A DNA stretch of 64,000 bases from an uncultured Lacinutrix sp. (GCA_937129145.1 CAKZMU010000046.1:41036-105035); one strand, 5' to 3'. Shown: positions 7,818 through 17,275, counted from the stretch's first letter. The notes: generated by a model from the letters alone, not told the origin. Numbers and translations: made by a program.

Positions 7818-8555
7818 TTACGAAATCCAAGTTTCTTTGATTTTATCAATAACCCATTTTCCTTTACGATTCTTTTTTATAAAAATTCTAAATCCCTCTC
7901 CATTTAAAATTCCCATTACGTAACCAAAATTTAGAACTCCGTAAGATCTGGTCTTATCGAATAGAATTCTGTTAAACCCAATTTTTGAAGCTATATATAT
8001 ATCATGTTTTTTTCTCCAGAATTTACGTCCTTCGGGAAAAGCTGAACGATACATAAATTTAATTTTTTTATTGCTAGCATTTAATTCTGTAAGGTCAATT
8101 CTAAAATCTTTATTTGATTCAGTTCCAATTGTGTCAACAACAATGTTGTTTTCTCTAAAATGTTTTTTAAGTTCTGTAGAATCAGCTCTACTAAATCCAA
8201 TAACAGAATCTTGCACGATAAGATAAATTGAAGTCGTATCTAATTTAATAGAATCTCTCTTTTTTTTCCATTTGTTTTGGATCTTTATAAATTCATCAGA
8301 TTTTTTCCAATCTATATAAGCTTGGTCATAGTCTGATTCAACATCATATCCTTTTTCTTTAAGAATACTTGGAGATGGAGGAGGTGGAGGAAGTAGTCGA
8401 ATATCAAAGTAGATTGAATCTAATATTTCAGGAAAAATTTCATAAAAAACAGCTTGTTCAAATTCAGACTTAGATAATAATTTTTCTTTATTACAACTCC
8501 ATAAAATTAAAGTTAGAATAATTGCGATTATGATTGATCCAAGTTGTTTTTTCAT
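7818..8555 (-). CDS. Hypothetical lipoprotein in a repeat-bounded cassette
   Basis: The 245-residue product has a lipoprotein signal (hydrophobic residues about 7-19, lipobox LWSC followed by NKEK) and an unusual run of prolines near residue 57 (PPPPPSPS). The rest is charged and predicted soluble, with no domain that I recognise. It starts only 2 bases from one cassette-type repeat and ends 4 bases from the other, with no room for an independent promoter outside the repeats. This compact gene-plus-repeat packing suggests horizontal movement as a cassette. Confidence 0.65.
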   Translation of the reverse strand: MKKQLGSIIIAIILTLILWSCNKEKLLSKSEFEQAVFYEIFPEILDSIYFDIRLLPPPPPSPSILKEKGYDVESDYDQAYIDWKKSDEFIKIQNKWKKKRDSIKLDTTSIYLIVQDSVIGFSRADSTELKKHFRENNIVVDTIGTESNKDFRIDLTELNASNKKIKFMYRSAFPEGRKFWRKKHDIYIASKIGFNRILFDKTRSYGVLNFGYVMGILNGEGFRIFIKKNRKGKWVIDKIKETWIS

Positions 8556-8557
8556 AT

Positions 8558-8619
8558 TTGTGCTAACTTTAGTGATATGACGTCGTTTTAATGACTTATA
8601 TCAGACGATAAGCGAAGTT
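8558..8619 (-). repeat. Cassette-type repeat, upstream side (short form)
   Basis: Read on the minus strand it begins AACTTCGCTTATCGT and ends GTTAGCACAA, matching the two ends of the repeat at 7671-7813 in inverted orientation. It lacks the central hairpin. The lipoprotein ATG at 8555 lies 2 bases beyond it, so the promoter must be inside or beyond this element. Confidence 0.55.
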
Positions 8620-8682
8620 ATAATTTTAAAACCTGAAAGTCAACAATATAATCGCATTTAAGTTGCAAAGTTATCAACTAAA

Positions 8683-8707
8683 AAATCGAGCAAATAGCTC
8701 GATTTTA
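8683..8707. terminator. Hairpin terminator after the membrane protein gene
   Basis: Perfect 10-bp stem AAAATCGAGC / GCTCGATTTT with loop AAATA. On the minus strand the T-rich arm continues (TTTTTT), which fits termination of the operon that ends at 8734. Confidence 0.75.
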
Positions 8708-8733
8708 CTTGTGAATTGTTGTCAAAAATTTCA

Positions 8734-9171
8734 TCAAAAGTAGTTGAAAAATAACTCAATAAAACAACCAAGAGTAAAACTTGCCAAAGCAACTATAAAT
8801 GAAATACGTTTTAACTTAAAGATATTTTTAAAGGCGAGCCATAGACAAAATAAGGCACAAATAGAAAGTACAATTGTTCCATATAAAGGCACTATACTTT
8901 CAAAAAGACCAATTTGGTCGAAAAAAGGGTCCAATAAAGCTGTAAAGCCAAAAAGAGCTAAAGCAAAATTTGTTTTTTTATGACCTACAAGCAAGTAATA
9001 GCTTGCGAAAAGTAATTCAATACTTATAGCTAAAGGACCAAATTGATTATAATATTCTCTTTTAAAATAGGCTTCAAAACCTTGCGGAAAGTCAATCTTT
9101 AATAAAAAAGCAATGCTTAATACAATGGCAATAATCAAAAGCACTAACGAAATGGTTTTTCTTTTTTTCAC
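8734..9171 (-). CDS. Small multi-pass membrane protein
   Basis: The 145-residue product has five likely hydrophobic helices (approximately residues 6-24, 45-63, 67-85, 92-113 and 121-143) and no soluble domain. I do not recognise a family. It follows the beta-lactamase-fold hydrolase gene at 9181-10206 by 9 bases on the same strand, so the two are probably cotranscribed and may act together at the inner membrane. A terminator hairpin follows at 8683-8707. Confidence 0.65.
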   Translation of the reverse strand: MKKRKTISLVLLIIAIVLSIAFLLKIDFPQGFEAYFKREYYNQFGPLAISIELLFASYYLLVGHKKTNFALALFGFTALLDPFFDQIGLFESIVPLYGTIVLSICALFCLWLAFKNIFKLKRISFIVALASFTLGCFIELFFNYF

Positions 9172-9180
9172 AATGTATGT

Positions 9181-10206
9181 TTAATTTTTACTTTTTCTCT
9201 TGAGTATTTTTACAATACGATTAATTACAATCTCCGATAAATTCCATTCATAACCACTAAAGTCGGTGGTATTCATAAATTGAACAACAACAGCATCAAT
9301 ATCTTCATGGTATTCTGCTAGACTTTGATAACCAGGAACCAAACCTCCATGATTATATTCGTAAGGATAGATTTCTTTTTCCCCTTCTTCAAATACGGAA
9401 CCGTCATTTAAAGCTCTTAAGAATATAGCAACATCTTCAGCTGTGGCTAACATACCATTTTCATTGGTCTTAAAATCTTCTTCAACACCAACATAATAGC
9501 CACTCATAACGCCATCCAAATTTACTTCACTAAGCGAAAAGAAGGTGTTTTTTAGTTCGAGTGGCATTAAGATTTTCTCCTTTATATACTCATGATGATT
9601 GTAGCCCAATACTTTATCTAGAATATTACGAAGTAACAAATAGTTGGTGTTTGAATACTCGTAGCCTTTATCAGGTTTAAAACTCGCAGGCAAATCGAGG
9701 GCAAATTCAAGGGCCTTTTTGCCATTTTCCTGTTCGTTTTCCCAATAAGCAGGATTATCAGTGAAATTAGGAATACCACTACGATGCTGCACCATCATCT
9801 TCAAGGTAATTTTATTAGCATTTTCAATTCTTCCCTCAAGTTCTGGAAAATAGTCAACAACAGTTTCATCTAATGACAAACGACCCTCTTTGACTAATTT
9901 AGTGACAGCAACAGCAACATATAACTTGCTCATACTAGCAATCTTGAATAAGGATTTTGGGTCAGTAGGAATTTTATTTTCACGGTCATTCCAACCGCCA
10001 GTGTAAAATGCAGGTGGTTTGCCTGCTTCATCTACATAAACAATCATGCCCTCAAATCCATAACTAATGGCTTGATCAACTTGTTCTTGAACCGTATTTG
10101 GCAAAGGTAAAATCCAAGCTTTAACCAAAATCCATGGCACAAAGAACAATGAGCCTATACTAGCAGCAATGAACATTATCTTGAAGATTTGTTTACTTTT
10201 CTTCAT
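9181..10206 (-). CDS. Serine hydrolase of the beta-lactamase / class C fold
   Basis: The 341-residue product has an N-terminal signal or anchor helix (residues about 9-30), so the hydrolase domain is likely periplasmic. The three active-site elements of the class C beta-lactamase / penicillin-binding-like family are present: SMSK (SxxK, nucleophilic serine), YSN (YxN) and HGG (the KTG-equivalent). Family members include D-aminopeptidases, esterases and true beta-lactamases; the substrate cannot be read from the sequence. The closing region is shorter than in resistance enzymes. It is followed by a small membrane protein gene after 9 bases. Confidence 0.85.
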   Translation of the reverse strand: MKKSKQIFKIMFIAASIGSLFFVPWILVKAWILPLPNTVQEQVDQAISYGFEGMIVYVDEAGKPPAFYTGGWNDRENKIPTDPKSLFKIASMSKLYVAVAVTKLVKEGRLSLDETVVDYFPELEGRIENANKITLKMMVQHRSGIPNFTDNPAYWENEQENGKKALEFALDLPASFKPDKGYEYSNTNYLLLRNILDKVLGYNHHEYIKEKILMPLELKNTFFSLSEVNLDGVMSGYYVGVEEDFKTNENGMLATAEDVAIFLRALNDGSVFEEGEKEIYPYEYNHGGLVPGYQSLAEYHEDIDAVVVQFMNTTDFSGYEWNLSEIVINRIVKILKRKSKN

Positions 10207-10440
10207 ACTAGTTTTAGTTGAAATTAACGATTCAAAGGTCTTATTATATTCTAAATTTTAGAAATATAAATTTCTGAGTTGTTATTTTTAAAGGATGAGT
10301 TGGTTAAATTAGCGATAGCCTATATTTTATTATGTTTCTCAACTCTAAAAGTTAGATCCAAATGCTATTTAATAAACTGGTGACTATTACAAATTTTAAT
10401 TTATCAGTTAAAAATCCTTTGATTAATCTTTACAAATCTT

Positions 10441-10824
10441 TTAAACAAATTCGCCCAAATCCAAACCATTAATAGCATTATGACTAGCATGAGCAACCAC
10501 TACTCCCTTTTTAATTATAAGTAGTTGAGGAGATTCATGCAGCACTTGAAATTTATAACCAACCTCGTTAGAAACGTCTCTATAGCTCAGCAAATCTAAA
10601 TAATATAAATTCATATTAGCATCCACATCATAAGCGCTAATAAAACGGTTCATCACCATTCGGCTAATTCCACAACGCGTAGAGTGTTTAAAAACAACCT
10701 GCGTTTTGGTTTTCGATTTTGCTTCAATGTCCTCTAGTTGTTCAACAGAGTTCAAAGCAATCCAAGGTAACTGCTTTTCTTCTTTAGGTTCTGAAGGCTT
10801 AAATATGTTTTTAAATAGTCCCAT
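10441..10824 (-). CDS. ytxJ: Bacilliredoxin BrxC (YtxJ family)
   Basis: The 127-residue thioredoxin-fold protein belongs to the YtxJ/BrxC family of monothiol bacilliredoxins, which remove bacillithiol from oxidised proteins. The active-site region is CGIS at residues 51-54, with the single cysteine after STR and the downstream block ESPQLLIIKKG. There is no signal peptide. Its presence implies that the host makes bacillithiol, as many Bacteroidota do. The biosynthesis genes are not in the window. It is transcribed away from clpB, sharing a 142-bp divergent region. Confidence 0.88.
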   Translation of the reverse strand: MGLFKNIFKPSEPKEEKQLPWIALNSVEQLEDIEAKSKTKTQVVFKHSTRCGISRMVMNRFISAYDVDANMNLYYLDLLSYRDVSNEVGYKFQVLHESPQLLIIKKGVVVAHASHNAINGLDLGEFV

Positions 10825-10862
10825 AATATCTCAGTCGTTCTAATTATCTAGCCTTACAAACT

Positions 10863-10906
10863 GACGAAAAGTCGCTTTATTACTAGTGTTTACAGACAAA
10901 ATGTCG
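10863..10906 (+). promoter_or_regulatory. Two GAC-N5-GTC operators upstream of clpB
   Basis: Two near-identical inverted repeats, GACGAAAAGTCG (10863-10874) and GACAAAATGTCG (10895-10906), lie 32 bases apart from start to start, about three helical turns, in the clpB-ytxJ divergent region. Placement before a heat-shock chaperone gene suggests a regulator site. This is inference; no known consensus is claimed. Confidence 0.4.
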
Positions 10907-10966
10907 TGCAATTCGCATTGGTAAGATTATTGAACAAAGCTAACCAGAAAAGAAAAATATAACACA

Positions 10967-13570
10967 ATGAACTTAAATAATTTTACAATAAAATCACAAG
11001 AAGCCATACAACAATCGCAACAAATTGCACAAGAGTATGGCCATCAACACATAGAAAATGAGCATATTTTTAAAGCTATTTTTGACGTTGATGAAAACGT
11101 ACTACCATTCATTTTAAAAAAATTGAATGTGAATGCACCATTGCTTCAACAAGCATTGGATAAGCAATTAGAGAGTTTCGCAAAAGTATCTGGAACAGAT
11201 ATGATGCTGTCTCGCGATGCTGGAACAACATTAAACGAAGCATCTATCGTAGCCAAAAAAATGAAAGATGATTTTGTATCTATCGAGCATCTTATTCTGG
11301 CAGTATTCAAATCCAAGAGCAAAATAGCACAAATGCTAAAAGACCAAGACGTTACCGAAAAGGCACTAAGTGCTAGTATAGAAGAGCTACGAAAAGGCGA
11401 TAGAGTGACCTCACAAAGTCAAGAGGATACCTATAACTCGTTAAGCAAATACGCCAAAAACCTCAATCAATTAGCTAAAGATGGTAAGCTAGACCCTGTT
11501 ATTGGTCGTGATGAAGAAATACGTCGTATTTTGCAAATTTTATCACGTCGTACTAAAAACAACCCTATTCTAGTTGGTGAACCTGGTACTGGTAAAACAG
11601 CCATTGCCGAAGGATTGGCGCATAGAATTATTGACGGTGACATCCCTGAAAACCTTGTAAATAAGCAAATCTACGCACTTGATATGGGAGCGCTAATTGC
11701 AGGTGCAAAATATAAAGGTGAGTTTGAAGAGCGTCTAAAAGCTGTGATTAAAGAAGTTACAACTAGTGATGGTGATATCGTACTATTTATTGACGAAATT
11801 CACACGCTCGTTGGTGCAGGTGGCGGACAAGGCGCTATGGATGCTGCCAACATTTTAAAACCAGCATTGGCAAGAGGAGAATTGCGTGCCATTGGTGCCA
11901 CAACATTGGATGAATATCAAAAATATTTTGAGAAAGACAAAGCACTAGAAAGACGTTTCCAAAAAGTAATGGTTGATGAACCTGATACCGAAAGTGCTAT
12001 TTCAATTTTACGTGGTATTAAAGAAAAATACGAAACACATCATAAAGTACGCATAAAAGATGACGCCATTATTGGTGCTGCAGAATTATCTACAAGATAT
12101 ATTACCAATCGGTTTTTACCAGATAAAGCCATTGATTTAATGGATGAGGCTGCTTCAAAATTGCGTATGGAAATCAATTCGAAGCCTGAAGAATTGGATG
12201 TTTTAGATAGAAAAATCATGCAACTGGAAATTGAGATTGAAGCCATTAAAAGAGAAAAAGATGAAGCGAAATTAAAATCGCTACGTTCAGATTTAGCAAA
12301 CCTTAAAGAAGAAAGAAACGACCTAAATGCTAAATGGAAAAGTGAGAAGGAAGTCGTTGACAATATTCAAAGCACCAAACAGGATATTGAAAATTACAAA
12401 CTTGAGGCTGAGCGTGCCGAAAGAGATGGTAATTATGGTAAGGTAGCCGAATTACGCTACGGAAAAATTAAAGAAGCTCAAGAACAGCTTGAAGTGTTTC
12501 AAAAGAAATTACAAGAACAAGCCGATAATTCTTTAATAAAAGAAGAGGTTACTTATGAAGACATTGCTGAAGTTGTGGCAAAATGGACAGGTATTCCTGT
12601 AACCAAAATGCTGCAATCAGACCGTGAAAAACTATTAAAACTTGAAAACGAACTTCATAAACGCGTGGTTGGTCAAGAAGAGGCTATTGCTGCCGTAAGT
12701 GATGCCGTAAGACGTAGTCGTGCAGGTTTACAAAACCCACAAAAACCTATCGGAACATTTCTATTCTTAGGAACCACAGGTGTTGGTAAAACCGAATTAG
12801 CTAAAGCATTGGCTGAGTATTTATTTGACGACGAAAATGCCATGACCAGAATAGATATGAGCGAATACCAAGAGCGTCATGCAGTAAGCAGATTGGTTGG
12901 TGCACCTCCAGGATATGTTGGTTATGATGAGGGTGGTCAATTGACTGAAGCAGTGCGTAGAAAACCTTATTCAGTAGTGTTATTGGATGAAATTGAAAAG
13001 GCGCATCCTGATACATTCAATATTTTATTGCAAGTTTTGGATGAAGGTCGCCTAACAGATAATAAAGGTCGTATTGCAGATTTTAAAAACACCATTATCA
13101 TCATGACCTCAAATATGGGAAGTCATATTATTCACGACAGATTTGAAGCTACAAAAGATATAGATTCAGCTATTGAAGCTGCAAAAGTAGATGTGTTGGC
13201 TTTATTAAAACAAAGTGTAAGACCAGAGTTTTTAAACAGAATTGATGATACCATCATGTTTACACCTTTATCTAAAGAAAATATCGTAGATATTGTTGGG
13301 CTTCAGTTGAAATCTGTAACAAAAATGGTCGCACAACAAGGCATCACATTTGATGCCACACAGGAAGCTGTTCAATATTTGGCAAATAAAGGATATAATC
13401 CTGAATATGGTGCAAGACCTGTAAAACGTGTTATTCAAAAAGAAGTATTAAACGCGTTAAGTAAAGAAATATTAGCTGGAACTGTAACTACAGATAGCAT
13501 AATATTACTAGATGCATTTGACGATAAACTGGTGTTTAGAAATCAAAACGATTTAGTTGAAGAAATGTAA
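10967..13570 (+). CDS. clpB: ATP-dependent disaggregase ClpB
   Basis: The hexameric AAA+ chaperone dissolves protein aggregates together with DnaK. The 867 residues match full-length ClpB: two N-terminal Clp repeats (about 1-145), AAA-1 with Walker A GEPGTGKT near residue 205 and Walker [11 protein letters not shown], the coiled-coil middle domain (about 400-525), and AAA-2 with GTTGVGKT near 602, followed by the ClpB C-terminal domain. The coiled coil separates it from ClpA, and the ClpP-binding loop of ClpA/ClpC/ClpX is not seen. Two GAC-N5-GTC motifs precede the gene and a hairpin terminator follows at 13611-13652. Confidence 0.97.
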   Translation: MNLNNFTIKSQEAIQQSQQIAQEYGHQHIENEHIFKAIFDVDENVLPFILKKLNVNAPLLQQALDKQLESFAKVSGTDMMLSRDAGTTLNEASIVAKKMKDDFVSIEHLILAVFKSKSKIAQMLKDQDVTEKALSASIEELRKGDRVTSQSQEDTYNSLSKYAKNLNQLAKDGKLDPVIGRDEEIRRILQILSRRTKNNPILVGEPGTGKTAIAEGLAHRIIDGDIPENLVNKQIYALDMGALIAGAKYKGEFEERLKAVIKEVTTSDGDIVLFIDEIHTLVGAGGGQGAMDAANILKPALARGELRAIGATTLDEYQKYFEKDKALERRFQKVMVDEPDTESAISILRGIKEKYETHHKVRIKDDAIIGAAELSTRYITNRFLPDKAIDLMDEAASKLRMEINSKPEELDVLDRKIMQLEIEIEAIKREKDEAKLKSLRSDLANLKEERNDLNAKWKSEKEVVDNIQSTKQDIENYKLEAERAERDGNYGKVAELRYGKIKEAQEQLEVFQKKLQEQADNSLIKEEVTYEDIAEVVAKWTGIPVTKMLQSDREKLLKLENELHKRVVGQEEAIAAVSDAVRRSRAGLQNPQKPIGTFLFLGTTGVGKTELAKALAEYLFDDENAMTRIDMSEYQERHAVSRLVGAPPGYVGYDEGGQLTEAVRRKPYSVVLLDEIEKAHPDTFNILLQVLDEGRLTDNKGRIADFKNTIIIMTSNMGSHIIHDRFEATKDIDSAIEAAKVDVLALLKQSVRPEFLNRIDDTIMFTPLSKENIVDIVGLQLKSVTKMVAQQGITFDATQEAVQYLANKGYNPEYGARPVKRVIQKEVLNALSKEILAGTVTTDSIILLDAFDDKLVFRNQNDLVEEM

Positions 13571-13593
13571 ATTCCGTTTTACGAATTTTCATA

Positions 13594-13652
13594 ATTGGTT
13601 GGTTAGTTGAAAAAGCAACATGATTCATTAAAATGATGATTGTTGCTTTTTT
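13594..13652 (+). terminator. Terminator repeat after clpB (copy 1)
   Basis: The block starts TTGGTTGGTTAGTTGAAAA and forms a hairpin, AAAAGCAACA with TGTTGCTTTT, that ends in six T residues. A close copy stands at 14506-14568 after the next gene, so the DERA-like gene is bracketed by duplicated terminators. Confidence 0.75.
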
Positions 13653-13765
13653 AAACAGAATTTTCAATTAAGAATCATAAATAAAACTTAAATATCCTTC
13701 TATTGAAATCTATCTATTAAAATACACCGTATATAAAATATAGGTAAACACTAAAACAAAGTTCA

Positions 13766-14431
13766 ATGCAGTTCCAAGCTTATTTCAATCACTCATTACT
13801 AAAACCTTCAGTAACAAAAAGAGATTTAAAACAATTGTGTGATGATGCCATACAGTATAAGTTTTATTCGGTATGTGTGAATAGCTATAATGTGCGTGCT
13901 GCAAAAAGTTTTCTGTTGAAAAATGACGTGAAGATTTCGGCTACTGTTGGATTTCCATTTGGTACTGCATCAACAACTGCTAAAGTTACTGAAGCAAGAA
14001 AAGCCATAGAGGATGGTGCCAATGAAATAGAAATGGTCTTAAACATAGGCATGCTTAAAAGCACAAACTATGTAGGGGTTTATAGAGATATTCGTGATGT
14101 GAAATTGGCCATTAAAAACATTCCGTTAAAAGTAATTATTGAGATTAGTGAATTGTCTAAAAATGAAATATTAAGAGTGTGCCAAATATGTAATGATGCA
14201 AATGTTGACTACATAAAGACCTCAACAGGGTTTTCAAAAAGTGGCGCAACACTAATAGCTGTAAAAATAATTAAGAAAACGGTAAGAAATCAAATAAAAA
14301 TTGAAGCCTCTCATGGCATTAATGACCTTGATACAGCCTTGAGGTTTATAGATGTTGGAGCCGATAGAATTGGCACATCATACGCAGATAGAATTACTGA
14401 AGAAATAATGAACCAACAAATTGTAGCATAA
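13766..14431 (+). CDS. Divergent deoxyribose-phosphate aldolase paralogue, probably inactive as DERA
   Basis: The 221-residue protein is clearly a DeoC/DERA homologue and resembles the canonical deoC at 15683. The Schiff-base lysine (Lys151 in YIKTSTGF) is kept. The aspartate of the proton relay (E. coli Asp102) is Glu89 in NEIEMV, and the second lysine (E. coli Lys201, Lys182 in the neighbour) is Glu180 in IEASHGIN, where the neighbour has KASGGIR. Loss of both residues argues against normal aldolase activity. The frame is intact, so it may have a changed reaction or a regulatory role. It is flanked by two copies of the same terminator. Confidence 0.8.
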   Translation: MQFQAYFNHSLLKPSVTKRDLKQLCDDAIQYKFYSVCVNSYNVRAAKSFLLKNDVKISATVGFPFGTASTTAKVTEARKAIEDGANEIEMVLNIGMLKSTNYVGVYRDIRDVKLAIKNIPLKVIIEISELSKNEILRVCQICNDANVDYIKTSTGFSKSGATLIAVKIIKKTVRNQIKIEASHGINDLDTALRFIDVGADRIGTSYADRITEEIMNQQIVA

Positions 14432-14502
14432 AATTCCACTAACTATGTTAACATCGAGTTAATCTAGTTAAACCGTGTAACAATTTGTTTTTTAAACAGT
14501 CT

Positions 14503-14510
14503 TATATTTG
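14503..14510 (+). promoter_or_regulatory. Candidate -7 box upstream of the TraB/GumN gene
   Basis: The sequence TATATTTG matches TAnnTTTG and lies 112 bases before the ATG at 14622. It overlaps the left end of the second terminator repeat, so any transcript from it would meet that hairpin. It could instead be a chance match. Confidence 0.25.
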
Positions 14511-14568
14511 GTTGGTTAGTTGAAAAGCAACATGATTCGGAAAATCGATGATTGTTGCTTTTTTTTGT
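14506..14568 (+). terminator. Terminator repeat after the DERA paralogue (copy 2)
   Basis: It shares the TTGGTTGGTTAGTTGAAAA start and the hairpin AAAAGCAACA...TGTTGCTTTT with copy 1 at 13594-13652, and ends in eight T residues. The loop differs between copies (ATTAAAA versus GGAAAATC), so the duplication is not recent. Confidence 0.75.
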
Positions 14569-14621
14569 AACAAATTACCAAAACCAGCTACTTACATAAA
14601 ACACAGTTAAAAACTAATTTT

Positions 14622-15482
14622 ATGAAACACATTTTATCTCTTTTAACATGCGCTGTTTTATCGATTACAATGGTAAACGCTCAACAGTTGGGAAATTCTA
14701 CGCTTTGGAAAATATCGGGAAATGGTCTAGAGAAACCTTCCTATTTATTTGGAACCATCCATATTACTTGCGATGCTTCACTTGATGACGACATTAAAAA
14801 AGCCTTAGACGAAACCACGCAATTGGTTTTAGAACTTGATATGGATGACCCATCAATGCAAGCCAATTTAATGAAGGATGTGTACATGAAAGATGGAAAA
14901 ACATTAAAAGATTTTGTTTCTGAAGAAGATTTTTCTGCAATTGATTCATTGTTTATAAATCAAGCAGGAATGTCTGTAAAAATGATTCAAAATATGAAAC
15001 CTTTCTTTTTAACATCGATGCTATATCCTAAGATGATTGATTGCCCAATGCAATCGTTTGAATTAGAGTTAATGAAGGTAAGCAAAGAACAAAACGAAGA
15101 GGTATACGGTCTAGAAACGGTGGAAGAGCAAATGAAGGTATTTGACGATATTCCTTATGAAGACCAAGTAGCAGATTTAATAAGAATGGCAAAAGATAAT
15201 TTAGAATATGATAAAGAAACCTTTGCCGATTTATTAGAGGTTTATAAATCTGAAGATATTAATGCAATGCTAGATATGATGGATGATGAAAACAATAAAA
15301 CAACAGCCAAACATCAAGATGTCCTATTAAAAAACAGGAATATTAATTGGATTCCAAAAATAGAAGAATTTGCCAAACAAGAATCTACATTTTTTGGTGT
15401 TGGTGCTGGACATTTAGCTGGCAACAACGGAGTAATTAAGCTCTTAAGAAAAGCTGGCTTTACTGTTGAGGCCATATTGTAG
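14622..15482 (+). CDS. TraB/GumN family protein
   Basis: The 286-residue product has a signal peptide ending in VNAQ (about residue 21) and matches the TraB/GumN fold. The family motifs are seen as YLFGTIHI near residue 42 and as GAGHLAGNNGVIKLLRKAG near the C-terminus. The family belongs to the Tiki/TraB metalloprotease-like clan with a conserved GxxH. Its function in bacteria is not settled, so only the family is asserted. It stands alone on the plus strand between the DERA paralogue and canonical deoC, with a strong terminator at 15502-15527. Confidence 0.85.
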   Translation: MKHILSLLTCAVLSITMVNAQQLGNSTLWKISGNGLEKPSYLFGTIHITCDASLDDDIKKALDETTQLVLELDMDDPSMQANLMKDVYMKDGKTLKDFVSEEDFSAIDSLFINQAGMSVKMIQNMKPFFLTSMLYPKMIDCPMQSFELELMKVSKEQNEEVYGLETVEEQMKVFDDIPYEDQVADLIRMAKDNLEYDKETFADLLEVYKSEDINAMLDMMDDENNKTTAKHQDVLLKNRNINWIPKIEEFAKQESTFFGVGAGHLAGNNGVIKLLRKAGFTVEAIL

Positions 15483-15501
15483 TAAGCTATAACATATTAT
15501 C

Positions 15502-15527
15502 AAAAGCCGCTTTTTGCGGCTTTTTTT
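15502..15527 (+). terminator. Strong intrinsic terminator after the TraB/GumN gene
   Basis: Perfect stem AAAAGCCGC / GCGGCTTTT around TTTTT, followed by a T tract, 19 bases after the stop codon at 15482. Confidence 0.9.
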
Positions 15528-15682
15528 GTGGATTATATGGTTTCAAAACTTAGCTTCCGTTCTAATATTTGTAAAAAATGGCACTCTAAAAGTCAAAACC
15601 TGACTAAAATCATTGTTCGGAATTTATTATTATTCGCATATTGTAGCTATAAAAAAGCTAACTTTAACTTTTATCCAATTAC

Positions 15683-16351
15683 ATGAAACCACTTAACGAA
15701 TATATAGACCACACACTATTAAAACCAACTGCTACTATTGACGATATTATGCAGTTATGCAACGAAGCAAAGCAGTATAACTTCTTTTCGGTTTGCGTCA
15801 ACAGTTGCTATGTAAAGCTCGCAAAGGAGCAGTTACAAGATTCTAATGTAAAGGTTTGTAGCGTTATTGGGTTTCCGTTAGGTGCTATGAGTACTGAAAC
15901 AAAAGTTTTTGAAACAAAAAAAGCACTTCAAGATGGCGCAGATGAAATCGATATGGTGATAAACATAGGATTTTTAAAAGGTAAAGATTTTGATGCCGTT
16001 TGGAAAGACATTGAAGCCGTAAAACAAGTAATGCCAAATAACATATTAAAAGTCATTTTAGAAACCTGTTATTTAGAAGACATCGAAATAATAAAGGCGA
16101 GTGAACTTGCCATACAAAGTAATGCAGATTTTATTAAAACCTCAACAGGTTTTGGTACAGGCGGTGCCACCTTACACGATGTGAAATTAATGAAATCTGT
16201 AGCTGAATGTTGTAGTACCAAAATAAAAGCCTCAGGAGGTATAAGAAACTATGAAACTGCCATGGAATATATTAATCTTGGCGTAGAGCGTTTAGGAGTG
16301 TCTTCAGGAATTGCAATAATGAATGGCGAAAATTCGAATACTGATTACTAA
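15683..16351 (+). CDS. deoC: Deoxyribose-phosphate aldolase
   Basis: The enzyme splits 2-deoxyribose 5-phosphate into acetaldehyde and glyceraldehyde 3-phosphate. All three catalytic residues are present: Asp90 (EIDMVIN), the Schiff-base Lys152 (FIKTSTGF) and Lys182 (IKASGGIR). At 222 residues it has the short DERA form usual in this phylum. The deoD start follows 16 bases after its stop, so a deoC-deoD nucleoside salvage operon is likely. Confidence 0.95.
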   Translation: MKPLNEYIDHTLLKPTATIDDIMQLCNEAKQYNFFSVCVNSCYVKLAKEQLQDSNVKVCSVIGFPLGAMSTETKVFETKKALQDGADEIDMVINIGFLKGKDFDAVWKDIEAVKQVMPNNILKVILETCYLEDIEIIKASELAIQSNADFIKTSTGFGTGGATLHDVKLMKSVAECCSTKIKASGGIRNYETAMEYINLGVERLGVSSGIAIMNGENSNTDY

Positions 16352-16367
16352 CCAAGAATCTAACACA

Positions 16368-17066
16368 ATGAGCGTACATATAGAAGCAAAAAAAGGAGAC
16401 ATTGCCGAAACCATCTTACTTCCAGGAGACCCTCTAAGAGCAAAGTGGATAGCTGAAACATTTTTAGAAAATGCTGTTTGCTTTAACAAGATTAGAAATA
16501 TGTTTGGTTATACAGGCACGTATAATGGCAAAAAAGTATCGGTTATGGGAACAGGTATGGGAGTGCCTAGTATTTCTATCTATGCACATGAACTTATTAA
16601 CGATTACGGCGTAAAAAATTTAATACGAGTAGGTTCAGCTGGCTCTTATAATAAGGATGTAAAAATCAGAGATATTGTTATTGCTATGGCTGCTTCCTCA
16701 AATTCTGGACTAAACGAGTTGCGTTTTGGTGGTGCAGACTACGCTCCTACTGCAAGTTTTGAATTGTTTTTGAAAGCCGTAGATACAGCTCGCAATAAAA
16801 ACATAGACATAAAAGCTGGTAACGTGTTTACAAGCGATGAGTTTTATGCTGATGCTTTTGAAAGCTACAAAAAATGGTCAAAATTTGGTGTGCTTTGTGT
16901 AGAAATGGAAGCCGCAGGATTATACACAGTGGCGGCAAAACATAACGTCAATGCATTGGCTATATTAACTATATCAGATTCGTTGGTCACTGGCGAACGC
17001 ACCACAAGCAAAGAACGTGAAACCACCTTTAAAGGCATGATTGAAATTGCTTTGGAACTTGCTTAA
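16368..17066 (+). CDS. deoD: Purine-nucleoside phosphorylase, DeoD type
   Basis: The enzyme phosphorolyses purine (deoxy)nucleosides to free base and (deoxy)ribose 1-phosphate, feeding the neighbouring DeoC pathway. Family motifs are [47 protein letters not shown] and [10 protein letters not shown] chose ATG 16368 because the mature family start [14 protein letters not shown] begins there; an earlier in-frame ATG at 16323 overlaps deoC and would add 15 atypical residues. The resulting 232 residues fit the hexameric DeoD class. Confidence 0.94.
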   Translation: MSVHIEAKKGDIAETILLPGDPLRAKWIAETFLENAVCFNKIRNMFGYTGTYNGKKVSVMGTGMGVPSISIYAHELINDYGVKNLIRVGSAGSYNKDVKIRDIVIAMAASSNSGLNELRFGGADYAPTASFELFLKAVDTARNKNIDIKAGNVFTSDEFYADAFESYKKWSKFGVLCVEMEAAGLYTVAAKHNVNALAILTISDSLVTGERTTSKERETTFKGMIEIALELA

Positions 17067-17078
17067 ACTTGCATGTTA

Positions 17079-17275
17079 GACCCATTATGCATTTTGAGTT
17101 CTAAAGTAAAATGAAGTGTCAGTTCGAGTGATTTTGAGGAACGAAAAATCTTATCGAGAACTTAATTAGGTTAAAAAAATCTATTCTCGATACAAATTTT
17201 ACTCATTTTCTTCCGAAGCGTCGGAAGTAAAATTCACTCGAATTGACGAATTTTATCAAAATGCACAACGGGTTA
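17079..17275 (+). repeat. 197-bp MITE-like palindromic repeat, copy A
   Basis: Ends are inverted: ACCCATTATGCATTTTGA on the left pairs with TCAAAATGCACAACGGGT on the right at 16 of 18 positions. Inside, nested dyads are TGTCAGTTCGAGTGA (17117-17131) with TCACTCGAATTGAC, TATCGAGAA with TTCTCGATA, and CTTCCGA-agcg-TCGGAAG. Copy B in the same orientation is at 19992-20188. It fills the gap between deoD and the histidine phosphatase gene and codes for nothing evident. Confidence 0.85.

Noticed and set aside
7671..8619. Integron gene cassette with attC sites
   Set aside because: The repeat ends do not fit the RYYYAAC/GTTRRRY core sites, there is no integrase and only one gene is involved, so the structure is described as cassette-like only.
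13766..14431. Deoxyribose-phosphate aldolase pseudogene
   Set aside because: The ORF is full length and keeps the Schiff-base lysine; only two catalytic positions are changed, so it is listed as a divergent paralogue.
16323..16367. Longer DeoD N-terminus from ATG 16323
   Set aside because: It overlaps deoC by 29 bases and adds 15 residues not typical of the family; the conserved start is at 16368.
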